Origin: Bacteroidota bacterium
GTDB lineage: Bacteria > Bacteroidota > Bacteroidia > Chitinophagales > Chitinophagaceae
Assembly (NCBI GenBank): GCA_005884665.1
Contig: VBAT01000061.1
Coordinates: 37,440 to 70,477, forward strand
Reading direction: 5' to 3'
DNA: 33,038 bases
The notes under the pieces are model-generated. The model was not told where the DNA came from. It saw nothing but the letters and a program-made list of their open reading frames with translations, and ran no database searches. A program made the position numbers and the translations under genes. Shown here one piece after another: positions 8,205-16,137 of the stretch; within the stretch, counting starts at the first letter, position 1, and the number at the start of each line of letters is the position of its first letter.

Positions 8205-8711
8205 ATGATTGATTTTACTGCCACGTTAAAACAATTTGCCGAGCAGGGAGAAAAGACCGGTTGGACCTATTTTGAAATTCCGGCCGATCTTGCTCAACGA
8301 TTAAAACCAGGAAATAAGAAATCGTTCAGGGTAAAAGGTAAAGTGGATAACTATAAAATCACCGGGGTATCGCTATTGCCGATGGGAGGGGGAGTATTTA
8401 TTATGGCTGTCAACGCGTCCATGCGAAAAGGGATCGCAAAAAAGAAAGGGGCCATGATCAGGGTAAGATTGGAAGAAGATAAAAACGAGTTCCGTTTCAA
8501 TAAAGATTTTATGGTGTGCCTTGAAGACGAGCCTGCAGCTATTGCTTTTTTTAAAACATTGCCAGGGTCACACCAGCGGTATTTCAGCAAATGGATCGAC
8601 TCGGCAAAAACAGTGGAAACAAAAGCGAAAAGGATCGCCTGGGCTGTAACTGCTTTAGCCAAAAAACAGGGATATGGTGAGATGCTAAGAAGTCATAGGG
8701 AGAATCGATAG
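8205..8711 (+). CDS. DUF1905 / YdeI (OmdA-like) domain protein
   Basis: This 168-residue cytoplasmic protein has two parts. Residues 1-95 form a DUF1905 beta-barrel-like domain (FTATLKQF, GWTYFEIPADLAQRLKPGNKKSF, VKGKVDNYKI, LPMGGGVFIMAVNASMRKG). The C-terminal part is a YdeI-like helical bundle (FFKTLPGSHQRYFSKWIDSAKTVETKAKRI). Proteins with this pairing are widespread in Bacteroidota and soil bacteria; the YdeI domain is linked by name to bacteriocin protection, but the biochemical role is not known. Its stop codon (TAG at 8709-8711) lies inside a short-word repeat, so the end of this gene may have been reshaped by that repeat. Confidence 0.9.
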   Translation: MIDFTATLKQFAEQGEKTGWTYFEIPADLAQRLKPGNKKSFRVKGKVDNYKITGVSLLPMGGGVFIMAVNASMRKGIAKKKGAMIRVRLEEDKNEFRFNKDFMVCLEDEPAAIAFFKTLPGSHQRYFSKWIDSAKTVETKAKRIAWAVTALAKKQGYGEMLRSHRENR

Positions 8712-8815
8712 TCAACAGTCGATAGTCGCTAGTAGGAGCGTCACGATGCTAGATACTGGGTGGCCGATTTTAGTAGGCAGTATCCAGTATCCCGTATCTA
8801 GAATCGAGCATCCAA
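8705..8815. repeat. Short-word repeat forming an imperfect hairpin between convergent genes
   Basis: It begins with GATAGTCAACAGTCGATAGT. Then come GATGCTAGATACTGG (8746-8760) and its imperfect reverse complement (8792-8813, containing CCGTATCTAG and CGAGCATCC). The whole gap between two convergent genes is made of these words, and the hairpin may act as a two-way terminator. Confidence 0.6.
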
Positions 8816-8827
8816 CCTTCCGTATAA

Positions 8828-10213
8828 TTAATAAATCTTTTCTCCCTGTTCAACGCCTGCGAAATAAAACCTGCCTGCTTTCTGCAATATTTCTGCGACA
8901 TATTGGGCTGTGAGTTCGCCGGGATTATAGGTAGAAAATTCTTTTGCCAGTCTCATTACATTCTCTTTATATTTTGTATCACTGATCACCTGTTCTATAG
9001 CTTTTTTCAATTGGGCCGGTTTTGGTGTTTCCGTTCCCAGGTTTATCCCCAGTTCAAAATAGCCGATCCTTGCATTGATCTCGTTTTTGCCTTCATGTAT
9101 GCCTGCTACAACCAGCGGCAGCTCGTTTTCAATTCCCAACATCACGCCGCCATATCCACCATTGGTGATGTAAGCATCAGCATAGGGCATCACGTCACCG
9201 AATGGGATAAAATCTTCTATAATAAGGTTCCTGTGAGAGTATCTTTTTTTCAGCTCCTGGGTTTTTGAACCGCCTGTAGTAGCGATCACCAGGGTGTCCG
9301 TATTCTTAAATGCTTCCAGGGCAGGCACCAAAATCTTTTCGGCGTCTTTTTCAACCGTGCCCTGGGTTACCAGTACAATTTTTTCATACTGGGTCAGCCG
9401 CGCATCAAACCAGGGTATTCTTTTCTTGCCGGATGAGTGAGGTAACAACGCACCTACATAATGAATATTACTGCTCAGATCACTGCGGGTATATTCAAAC
9501 CCCGGTGTACCGCTCTGCAGCATGATCGTCGATTTTGTGATCAGCATATCGAATATGCTTTCACGGTTATGCGGGATGTTATATTTATCCAGCAACTGCC
9601 ACATCACGCGGTTGGGTTCGCCAAAAATAAATTTGCGGGTAAGTGCCCGGAGAAGAGCTTGTTTGGCGCGGCCAAATAAGCCGCCGGAGGGTACCATACC
9701 AAGACCCGAAGGAGGAAGATCCCTGGATGTTTCTGTAAGGGGAAACACGCCTATAGACACAACAGGAATATGCATCCTGTCCTTTAGAAATGGAATAGCT
9801 GAAAAAGCACAATCAGCTATCACCAGGTCGAAGTCGAAAGTCTTTTGTATTTCCATGAGATCGGCATAATATTCCGGGCCGCGCAGGATAAACACATTGA
9901 TCATGTCAAATTTTAGCTTCTTGACGACGCCCTTGATTTTAGCGCGTTCAGGAAATACGGTTTCGATATTATCACCGGTCACTTCCACTGCTTTTTTAAA
10001 GGTGTAATGATGAATACCCAGTTTTTCCAGCTTCGTTGAATAAATAGATGCGGTGTACCATCTGACGTCGCAACCTGTATTCTTCAGGTAAACCGCAAGA
10101 CCGGTCAACGGGTTGAAATGGCCATCAGCGGGGAAACTGGCAAACAAGATCTTTTTGCCCATCAGGGCTTCTGTGAAAACATGATTATTCCGGGGTCCAA
10201 GAAACGTATTCAT
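8828..10213 (-). CDS. GT1-family glycosyltransferase (MGT/YjiC-like)
   Basis: This is a GT-B fold glycosyltransferase of the UDP-glucuronosyl/macrolide transferase type. The N-terminal domain begins GKKILFASFPADGHFNPLTGLA, the classic acceptor-side start. The C-terminal nucleotide-sugar domain shows IVLVTQGTVE, a short TTGG, NLIIEDFIPFGDVMPYADAYI and TNGGYGGVMLGIENELPLVVAG, a variant of the HGGxGT donor-binding loop with N in place of H. The acceptor is unknown; family members glycosylate small hydrophobic molecules such as carotenoids, sterols or antibiotics. The conserved fold starts at the internal Met at 10162, which may be the true start (444 aa). The gene is divergent from the Mur ligase gene. 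Confidence 0.88.
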   Translation of the reverse strand: MNTFLGPRNNHVFTEALMGKKILFASFPADGHFNPLTGLAVYLKNTGCDVRWYTASIYSTKLEKLGIHHYTFKKAVEVTGDNIETVFPERAKIKGVVKKLKFDMINVFILRGPEYYADLMEIQKTFDFDLVIADCAFSAIPFLKDRMHIPVVSIGVFPLTETSRDLPPSGLGMVPSGGLFGRAKQALLRALTRKFIFGEPNRVMWQLLDKYNIPHNRESIFDMLITKSTIMLQSGTPGFEYTRSDLSSNIHYVGALLPHSSGKKRIPWFDARLTQYEKIVLVTQGTVEKDAEKILVPALEAFKNTDTLVIATTGGSKTQELKKRYSHRNLIIEDFIPFGDVMPYADAYITNGGYGGVMLGIENELPLVVAGIHEGKNEINARIGYFELGINLGTETPKPAQLKKAIEQVISDTKYKENVMRLAKEFSTYNPGELTAQYVAEILQKAGRFYFAGVEQGEKIY

Positions 10214-10369
10214 ACTTCAAGATTTTTAGCGATAAGGGTGAATTTTTTTTCAATACTACATCACGCGAAGCGCCGTCACCAGCGAGGTATGCATCAAATG
10301 ATAAAATCGCCGCATCAGTTGGTACTGCCTGCTATGAGATGTATTGAACTAAATGTGTTTATTTGCAGT

Positions 10370-11743
10370 ATGGTATCTTCCATCCGTGATTTTAAAAACC
10401 CTTTCTTTATAGGTATAGCCGGAAGCGGCATGAGTGCCATTGCACAGTATTTAAAAGGCATTGGGAAAAATGTAGCAGGCAGTGATCGTTTTTTCAAAGC
10501 CGGGGAACCCAATGAGATCAAAGAAAAGCTGGAAGCCGAGGATATAAAATGTTTTCTGCAAAATGGTGAAGGGATAAGCGCCGATACAGACCTCGTTGTT
10601 GTTTCCACAGCGGTAGAAGATACAGTGCCCGAAGTACAAAAAGCAAAACAACTCGATATCCCGATTATCAAACGGTCGGAGTTACTCGCCCTTATTGCTG
10701 AAAGTAAAAGAACTATCGCGGTAGGTGGTACGAGTGGCAAGAGCACCACCAGCGCCATGTTGTTTGATGTGCTGGAATATGCCGGCTTGCAACCCAGCAT
10801 CATCAGTGGCGCCGGGTTGGTCAGCATAATAAAACAGGGAAAGATCGGCAACGCGAAAGTAGGAGCAGGAGAATTGCTGGTGATTGAAGCTGACGAGAGC
10901 GATGGATCGATCGTACAATACAAACCTGAAACGGGTTTATTGCTCAACATCGATAAGGATCATAAAGAAGTGGACACCCTGCTTGATATATTTAAGACAT
11001 TTAAAGAGAATTCAAAACGGTTTATAGTTAATCAGTCGCATTCCCTGACCCGCCCATTCTCCCAGGACAAGCGACAGGATTTTTCCTGGGACATGAATGA
11101 AGCAGGTTACAAAGCTTCTGACTTCAGCCAGCAGGGGCTGTCGATCTCATTCAAAATAAATGGAGAAAATTTCAAGCTGAATCTTGTTGGAAAGCACAAT
11201 ATGGAAAACGCTCTCGCTGCTTCTGCAACTGCCGCGCAGCTTGGGATCAGTCTTAAAACCTGCTCGGAAGCTTTAAGCAGGTATGAGGGAATTTATCGCC
11301 GCCACCAGGTGTTGGGTAACAAGAATGGAATATGGCTGATAGATGATTTTGCGCACAATCCTGTAAAATGCGCGGCGGCTATTGCTGCCTGCCAGCCCAT
11401 CGCTTCAAAAGTAATTGCCTGGTTTCAGCCGCATGGATACGGACCCACCAAGTTCCTGCGCAATGATTTTGTACATGAAATAGCCAGTGTACTGCGCCCT
11501 ACTGACGAAATATGGATGAGTGAGATATTTTATGCCGGGGGTACCGCCGTGAAGGATATATCGGCCAATGACCTGATCAACGATCTTAAAGTGCTGGGGA
11601 AGCCTGCTTTTTTTATAGAAAATCGGGAAAATTTCCTGGAATCAGTCCGCCCTCATCTGACCAATGATTGTGTATTGCTGTTGATGGGAGCAAGGGATCC
11701 ATCCCTCGAACAGTTTGCGAAAGACACCTGGAATAAACTGTAG
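10370..11743 (+). CDS. Mur ligase family protein (MurC/Mpl-like)
   Basis: This 457-residue ATP-dependent amide ligase has all Mur motifs: an N-terminal Rossmann start FFIGIAGSGMSAIAQYLKGIG, the P-loop GTSGKSTTSAM, EADESDGSIVQYKPE, NIDKDHKE, GKHNMENALAA, RRHQVLG, DDFAHNPVK and WFQPHGYGPTKF. The motifs are closest to MurC, which adds L-alanine to UDP-MurNAc, and to Mpl, which reattaches a recycled tripeptide. It lies alone, outside any division/cell-wall cluster, so a recycling or paralogous role fits better than primary MurC. I take the ATG at 10370, because the Rossmann motif starts ten codons later; the open frame upstream runs antisense to the glycosyltransferase gene. Confidence 0.85.
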   Translation: MVSSIRDFKNPFFIGIAGSGMSAIAQYLKGIGKNVAGSDRFFKAGEPNEIKEKLEAEDIKCFLQNGEGISADTDLVVVSTAVEDTVPEVQKAKQLDIPIIKRSELLALIAESKRTIAVGGTSGKSTTSAMLFDVLEYAGLQPSIISGAGLVSIIKQGKIGNAKVGAGELLVIEADESDGSIVQYKPETGLLLNIDKDHKEVDTLLDIFKTFKENSKRFIVNQSHSLTRPFSQDKRQDFSWDMNEAGYKASDFSQQGLSISFKINGENFKLNLVGKHNMENALAASATAAQLGISLKTCSEALSRYEGIYRRHQVLGNKNGIWLIDDFAHNPVKCAAAIAACQPIASKVIAWFQPHGYGPTKFLRNDFVHEIASVLRPTDEIWMSEIFYAGGTAVKDISANDLINDLKVLGKPAFFIENRENFLESVRPHLTNDCVLLLMGARDPSLEQFAKDTWNKL

Positions 11744-11754
11744 CCTTCAAAAAA

Positions 11755-12228
11755 TCAGGCAAACTGAACTTCAGCCTCCCGTACTATTGGAAGATGCAGG
11801 TACCAGCAAAGTGCAAGCAGCAGGCTTTGTTGAGTATCGGCCGGCTTAATCGAAGGAAGAACTCCTTCCTTATCCAGGCTCAACTCACAAACTGCCAGTG
11901 GAGCATCAATGGAATCCTTATAGATGATCAACTTCGGTTCTTTGTCTTCAGTGATTGCATAATAAAATTTTTCATCGTTGAAGGCGATCAAATTTTCTTT
12001 ATTCTCGCTGATGACATGACCAATCCTGATACCGTATTCATTTCGCATTACCAACCTGTTTTTTAAAAATCCTTCGTAGCGAAGAGTGAAAGCTCTTTTT
12101 TCTCCTTCGGATTCCAGCTTGACAAAATTTGAAGATGAGTTAAAGGCAAGCGTAAGGATCTTACGGCCCTCATTCCTCAGCGCATATACTTTTTGACCCA
12201 GGCCAGATGTAACAGTTTCCCAATTCAT
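11755..12228 (-). CDS. Hypothetical protein, beta-rich
   Basis: Function not recognised. I start at the ATG at 12228 (157 aa, MNWETVTSG); a TTG eight codons earlier is the only alternative. The sequence is a series of short alternating strands (ILTLAFNSSSNFVKLES, FTLRYEGFLKNRLVMRNEYG, IRIGHVISENKENLIAF, FYYAITEDKEPKLIIYKD). This pattern suggests a compact beta-barrel or tubby-like fold, but that is a guess. A Leu-rich helix follows near the C-terminus. No signal peptide is visible, so it is likely cytoplasmic. It converges on the Mur ligase with an 11-base gap and no visible terminator. Confidence 0.7.
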   Translation of the reverse strand: MNWETVTSGLGQKVYALRNEGRKILTLAFNSSSNFVKLESEGEKRAFTLRYEGFLKNRLVMRNEYGIRIGHVISENKENLIAFNDEKFYYAITEDKEPKLIIYKDSIDAPLAVCELSLDKEGVLPSIKPADTQQSLLLALCWYLHLPIVREAEVQFA

Positions 12229-12410
12229 AAAAACAGTTTTAGTTGGCAACAATTATGGAATAAATTACGAAGCTTTGTGTCGGGTCAGGTGTGTTAACCT
12301 AAAATTAATATTAAGTTCATATTGGGTTGTTCTTTCGTGAATAATCTGTGAACAACTTCTGCAAAATCCACAGTAAATCAACTAATTTGGATACCTAAAC
12401 AGCTTTTGCT

Positions 12411-12890
12411 ATGCTAAACCCGGATGAAAAAAAATTCCTGGAAAGGGCCATTTTTCTTTCCAGGCAGGGAATGGAGAGCGGGCAGGGGGGACCTTTTGGG
12501 TGCGTAATTGTCAGAGATAACCAGATAGTCGGGGAAGGTACCAACCGTGTAACTTCTTCAAACGATCCCACGGCCCACGCAGAAGTGGTAGCTATCCGCG
12601 AGGCATGCGGGAAACTGAGCACTTACCAATTGGATGGCTGTGATATCTATACAAGTTGCGAACCATGCCCCATGTGCCTGGGTGCTATATATTGGGCTAG
12701 ACCGAGAAAGGTCGTCTATGCGAATACACGCGAAGAGGCAGCGGCTATTGAGTTTGATGATGATTTTATTTACACCGAGATTAATGCGCCGCTGGGTGAG
12801 CGTAAGATCCCATTCATTCACTATCCTCATCCCGGAGCAAAAGAAATATTTGTTGCATGGAAAAACTGGGAAGGTAAAACCAAATACTAG
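12411..12890 (+). CDS. guaD: Guanine deaminase (cytidine-deaminase fold)
   Basis: This 159-residue zinc deaminase hydrolyses guanine to xanthine in purine salvage. The zinc-binding and catalytic motifs are THAEVVAIREAC (H56, E58) and TSCEPCPMCLGAIYWAR (C86, C89). The segments GGPFGCVIVRD, NDPTAHAEV, TYQLDGCDIYTSCEPCPMC and FDDDFIYTEI agree closely with the short bacterial GuaD type of Bacillus subtilis (about 156 residues), rather than with TadA, the tRNA adenosine deaminase of the same fold. The C-terminal aromatic tail (WKNWEGKTKY) also matches the GuaD type. It is probably monocistronic; no clear promoter match was found upstream. Confidence 0.88.
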   Translation: MLNPDEKKFLERAIFLSRQGMESGQGGPFGCVIVRDNQIVGEGTNRVTSSNDPTAHAEVVAIREACGKLSTYQLDGCDIYTSCEPCPMCLGAIYWARPRKVVYANTREEAAAIEFDDDFIYTEINAPLGERKIPFIHYPHPGAKEIFVAWKNWEGKTKY

Positions 12891-13005
12891 GACATCTCGA
12901 GAGACAATGTCAGCCGCGACACAACGCAACAACGAAGATTAACTCGATTCGAAACGTGCCGTCGCTGCGTCGTGGTGTGAGATTTATATTTGTGAGCTTT
13001 TGTCT

Positions 13006-13371
13006 TTAGGGTTTTTTCATTGCCTTGATGATCACGATATAAGAGATGATGATCAGCAGAATGATAATGATGATGGAGATATAAAGCCAGGGTTGGTCCT
13101 TCAACCTCATTTTTTCCCTGCGTTGTTTCTTTTTCTCAGTTTTTTTCTTGAGATCGCGGTTAAGCATTTCCACCATTAAAGAAACACGTTGTTTGTCTTT
13201 GAATTCCTGCAAGCCTTCAATGGCATCATTTGCAAATTCATTGTCCAGCAACTTCTTCTCCACTTCGTGCTTTTTTTCTTCCGACAGTTTATCCTGCAGG
13301 TAAAGCAATAAAGTCTCCTGGTCTATGTCGGTGGATAAATGGGATAATATATCTTTCAGGTTGTCAGCCAT
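13006..13371 (-). CDS. Small membrane protein coupled to an ECF sigma factor (putative anti-sigma)
   Basis: The 121-residue protein has a soluble, charged N-terminal region (DILSHLSTDIDQETLLLYLQ, KKLLDNEFANDAIEGLQEF), a Lys/Arg-rich linker and one C-terminal membrane helix of Ile/Leu (about 95-115). Its ATG lies one base after the sigma-factor stop codon, so the two are probably translated together. The N-terminus resembles the cytoplasmic helical part of membrane anti-sigma factors, but there is no zinc-binding His/Cys motif and almost no periplasmic part. I call it a putative anti-sigma or sigma-associated membrane protein on the basis of context. Confidence 0.75.
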   Translation of the reverse strand: MADNLKDILSHLSTDIDQETLLLYLQDKLSEEKKHEVEKKLLDNEFANDAIEGLQEFKDKQRVSLMVEMLNRDLKKKTEKKKQRREKMRLKDQPWLYISIIIIILLIIISYIVIIKAMKKP

Positions 13372-13372
13372 T

Positions 13373-13954
13373 TCAATTGTTGGGGCTTTCTTTCATTTTT
13401 TTCTCAATAAGTATCCTTAGGTTTCTTTTACCGTTCTGGATATAACTTTTTACCTGTAATAAGGTAAACCCGGTGATCTCATGAATTTCCTGGTAGGATC
13501 GTCTTTCAAGATAAAACAAAGTTACACATTGGCGTTGCTCCTGGTTAAGTTCCTTCAGCGCTTCTTCCATGGTTTCAAAAGCCAGGTCATTCTTTAGTAA
13601 GGATTGCTGATCCAGCTCATCACTTGGGGCAGACATCAGGTTGTCATTTATTTCGGTGGGCATTTTTCCCTGCCTGTCCCTCAGTTTCATCAGGCAGTGA
13701 TTCTTGGCGATCATGTATATCCATGATTTGAAGTACTCCACTTTATATTTATGCAGTTCCTGGATCACTTTTAAAAAGATCTGTTGTACGCTATCCCGGG
13801 CATCCTCTTCATTTTTCAGATATTTCATGCAAACACCCAGCAGCAACAGGGTGTATCTCTCCAGCAGTATTCCCAGCCATTCATTATTATGATCGGCATA
13901 AAATCTTTCCAGCAAGTCCTGGTCGGTTATATGATCATACTTTCCTTTGTTCAC
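13373..13954 (-). CDS. ECF RNA polymerase sigma factor
   Basis: This 193-residue sigma-70 family factor contains region 2 (LLLLGVCMKYLKNEEDARDS, VQQIFLKVIQEL, FKSWIYMIAKNHCLMKLRDR) and region 4 with its helix-turn-helix (LNQEQRQCVTLFYLERRSYQ, EIHEITGFTLLQVKSYIQNG). No region 3 is present, as is usual for extracytoplasmic-function sigmas. The start is GTG at 13954; the frame has a stop upstream and no ATG before region 2. It heads a two-gene operon with the membrane protein downstream. Its target is not evident: no FecR-like gene or SusCD pair is linked, so it is not of the nutrient-receptor class by context. Confidence 0.92.
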   Translation of the reverse strand: MNKGKYDHITDQDLLERFYADHNNEWLGILLERYTLLLLGVCMKYLKNEEDARDSVQQIFLKVIQELHKYKVEYFKSWIYMIAKNHCLMKLRDRQGKMPTEINDNLMSAPSDELDQQSLLKNDLAFETMEEALKELNQEQRQCVTLFYLERRSYQEIHEITGFTLLQVKSYIQNGKRNLRILIEKKMKESPNN

Positions 13955-14000
13955 AAGCGGAAAATAGGTATTTTTTAATTAAGCAGGAGTTGCTATATCC

Positions 14001-14070
14001 AGGCCTCACCCTCCAACTCCCTCTCCAGATTGCTTTGCTGCGCTCGCAATGATGGCATCCAGCATCTAAC
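14001..14070. repeat. Composite intergenic repeat (GGCCTCACCCTCC module and TTGCTT...TCGCAA palindrome)
   Basis: GGCCTCACCCTCCAACTCC (from 14003) is repeated in reverse at about 27941-27960. The imperfect palindrome ATTGCTTTGCTGCGCTCGCA (14029-14048) also occurs near 26866, 27015, 27916 and 30844. The word GGCATCCAGCATC follows. Confidence 0.6.
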
Positions 14071-14154
14071 ATTCTGTCTTTGTAATAAGACGCGGGGTCC
14101 GCATTAATTCACAACCGGTATAGTAACAGTCATTTATTATATTCGTTAAATATT

Positions 14155-14922
14155 ATGGAATATGCAATCATAGCCGTTCCTGCGGCGCCAGTGCGGCGAA
14201 AAGCGCGCCATCAACGGGAGATGGTCAGCCAACTCCTATTTGGAGAAAGAGTAAAGGTCCTGAAGGAAAAAGACAATTTATGGGTAAAGATCCGCAGCCT
14301 GCATGATGATTATGAAGGCTGGCTGACGAAAGCCCTGCTTAAAGAAACAACTGAAAAGGACGCGAAAAGAAATTCCGAATTTGTAACCACCGGTTTGATC
14401 AATACAATTGTTGCCGGCGACCATTCAATCAAAGTTCCACTGGGTTCCTCGCTTCCTTTTTTTTCGGAGGGTGCGGGAAGACTTGGCGACACGGTTTATA
14501 GTTTTAACGGCTATTTTATTGATCGTACGCAGTCTCAGCCTGGTCCGGAGCTTGTGCAGCATCTAACACATCAATGGCTGAATGCACCGTATATGTGGGG
14601 AGGCCGCACTTTATTCGGAATTGATTGCAGTGGCTTTGTGCAGGTGAATTATAAAATGATGGGTCTTGACATTCCGCGGGATGCCTGGCAGCAGGCTCAG
14701 CAGGGCAGGACAGTAAGTAAACTCAAAGATGCAGTTTGTGGGGATCTGGCTTTTTTTGACGATAAGGAAGAAATAGTGCATGTGGGTATTTTACTCAGTT
14801 CCGAATCGATCATTCATGCATCAGGCAAAGTAAGAATAGATACTATTGATAAGAAAGGCATCGTCAACAGCGATACTGGTAAAAGAACTCACTCTTTAAT
14901 GAGTATAAAAAGACACTGGTAA
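14155..14922 (+). CDS. C40 NlpC/P60 peptidase with N-terminal SH3 domain
   Basis: The 255-residue protein has an N-terminal SH3b-like part (residues 1-65, RVKVLKEKDNLWVKIRS and YEGWLTKALL). The C-terminal NlpC/P60 cysteine peptidase has catalytic C158 in GIDCSGFVQ, H209 in IVHVGIL and a polar third residue in HASGKVRID (H221). The YMWGG box before the cysteine is typical. Family members of this plan (YkfC-like) cut gamma-D-glutamyl-diamino-acid bonds in cell-wall peptides. No signal peptide is visible, which would fit cytoplasmic degradation of recycled peptides. The Mur-ligase-like gene 2.4 kb away could act in the same pathway, but the two are not in one operon. Confidence 0.9.
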   Translation: MEYAIIAVPAAPVRRKARHQREMVSQLLFGERVKVLKEKDNLWVKIRSLHDDYEGWLTKALLKETTEKDAKRNSEFVTTGLINTIVAGDHSIKVPLGSSLPFFSEGAGRLGDTVYSFNGYFIDRTQSQPGPELVQHLTHQWLNAPYMWGGRTLFGIDCSGFVQVNYKMMGLDIPRDAWQQAQQGRTVSKLKDAVCGDLAFFDDKEEIVHVGILLSSESIIHASGKVRIDTIDKKGIVNSDTGKRTHSLMSIKRHW

Positions 14923-14936
14923 CTTCGTAGTTCCTG

Positions 14937-15590
14937 TTATTGGTCTTCGTCCTCCGAATTGTCCGTTGGTGGCAGAAAAGGCGCAGCCAGCATAGCCATA
15001 TTATTGTATGTATCCAGCCTAATTGATATTATCAGGCACATTTCCTGCTTTTCATCGGGGCCATACAATGACAGGGAGAAAGGAGATATCGCATGGTACC
15101 GGTCAAAGAAATTATACGTCATGCTTTTGTTCTTCTCGGGCGGGTTTTCCTTGTATTCGTTACGCGTAAAACTGTTCTTATAATGCTTAAAAATCTTTTC
15201 AAACTCTTTGTTGATTTCTGCTGAACCATCCTTAGTACTATTGGCAAAAGCGAAGAGTTCATATGTAAAAATGGTGTCTTTGGTCAGTGAATCCAGCCTA
15301 ACCTCCATTTCAGTGAGCACTACTTCAATTCTTTTGGGTTTAAAAAAAAATGGGTTGAAGGCAGTTGCATAAGTGCCCTGGAAATAAAACAAGGAACTGT
15401 CGGTTCTTTTTTCCAGAATCTTATTAGCGAGAGTGGGGTCGCTGATCAACTGTTTAAGGAACGAACTGAACTCGACCCTGAAAGGATCGGACCGGAAATA
15501 ACTCCTTGTTATTTTAAAAACTGCTTCCTGGCTGAAGCCTACTGATGCTGTCATCAATACAGAAAACCACAGTATGCAGTATTTTCTCAT
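14937..15590 (-). CDS. Secreted hypothetical protein
   Basis: Function not recognised. The 217-residue protein has a signal peptide with likely cleavage after SVGFSQ. The mature part is a mixed alpha/beta domain, with IEVVLTEMEVRLDSLTKDTI as its central strands and a final EMCLIISIRLDTYNN strand, and it ends in an acidic tail (NSEDEDQ). It follows the hypothetical gene at 15644-16078 by 53 bases on the same strand. The two C-termini show a weak similarity (an aromatic segment, then SP..L and a closing strand), so they may be distant relatives. Confidence 0.75.
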   Translation of the reverse strand: MRKYCILWFSVLMTASVGFSQEAVFKITRSYFRSDPFRVEFSSFLKQLISDPTLANKILEKRTDSSLFYFQGTYATAFNPFFFKPKRIEVVLTEMEVRLDSLTKDTIFTYELFAFANSTKDGSAEINKEFEKIFKHYKNSFTRNEYKENPPEKNKSMTYNFFDRYHAISPFSLSLYGPDEKQEMCLIISIRLDTYNNMAMLAAPFLPPTDNSEDEDQ

Positions 15591-15643
15591 GGTGCAGTTT
15601 TGATAAAGGTAGTGGGAGTGTTTGATTTTTTTTGTTAAAAAAG

Positions 15644-16078
15644 CTAGTCGTGAACAGTCGTATAAAGTGTGATCTCAAAATAATACCCCATAAACTTCTT
15701 TGATTCATTGTATCCCCATCCGATGAGCAGGGTAGGGGAATTGTTGCCGGCAGTAAAATAATTGAAGGTTTTGTAGGGGAGTCTCTCATGCTCGTCGGCT
15801 TCACTGGCGATACTTTTGGAAAAGAAACCATTTAATCGTTGATGTAGTTTCTCAACCGTTCTTTCCAGTATTTTTTTCGAAGCTGTAGAGGTGTCGAGGC
15901 AGGCCCTGGATGCGTAATAAAAAGAACTGGTGCTATATTTTTCTGCTTCGATAACAAATTTACTGGGTCGCAGACCCGGGGGAGCAAAATTTTTAAAATC
16001 ACCTTTGATATAAATGGGATACAACTTCCGCATGAATTTTCTTGAAAAAGAGATAAGCCGGGGTCCTGTATTTACCAT
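15644..16078 (-). CDS. Hypothetical protein
   Basis: Function not recognised. The best start is the ATG at 16078 (144 aa), preceded by GGAG at a good distance; the longer frame to 16123 lacks such a site. The protein has a basic N-terminus (SRKFMRKLYPIYIKGDFKNF), a middle helix (KKILERTVEKLHQRLNGFF) and C-terminal strands (PTLLIGWGYNE, FMGYYFEITLY). No signal peptide is evident. It is the first gene of a probable two-gene unit with the secreted hypothetical downstream and is divergent from the beta-barrel protein gene. Confidence 0.68.
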   Translation of the reverse strand: MVNTGPRLISFSRKFMRKLYPIYIKGDFKNFAPPGLRPSKFVIEAEKYSTSSFYYASRACLDTSTASKKILERTVEKLHQRLNGFFSKSIASEADEHERLPYKTFNYFTAGNNSPTLLIGWGYNESKKFMGYYFEITLYTTVHD

Positions 16079-16137
16079 TAGATCTCCGGGTCGATTTATA
16101 CCAGCTTTTTCGTAAATTAACAACTAAATTTTCTGCT

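Noticed and set aside
10118..10369. N-terminal extension of the Mur ligase by 84 residues
   Set aside because: It runs antisense to the start of the glycosyltransferase gene and has no similarity to Mur ligases; the Rossmann motif begins just after the ATG at 10370.
12891..13005. Terminator or small RNA between the deaminase and the sigma operon
   Set aside because: Only a weak five-base inverted pair (GACAT/ATGTC) and no T tract; nothing convincing.
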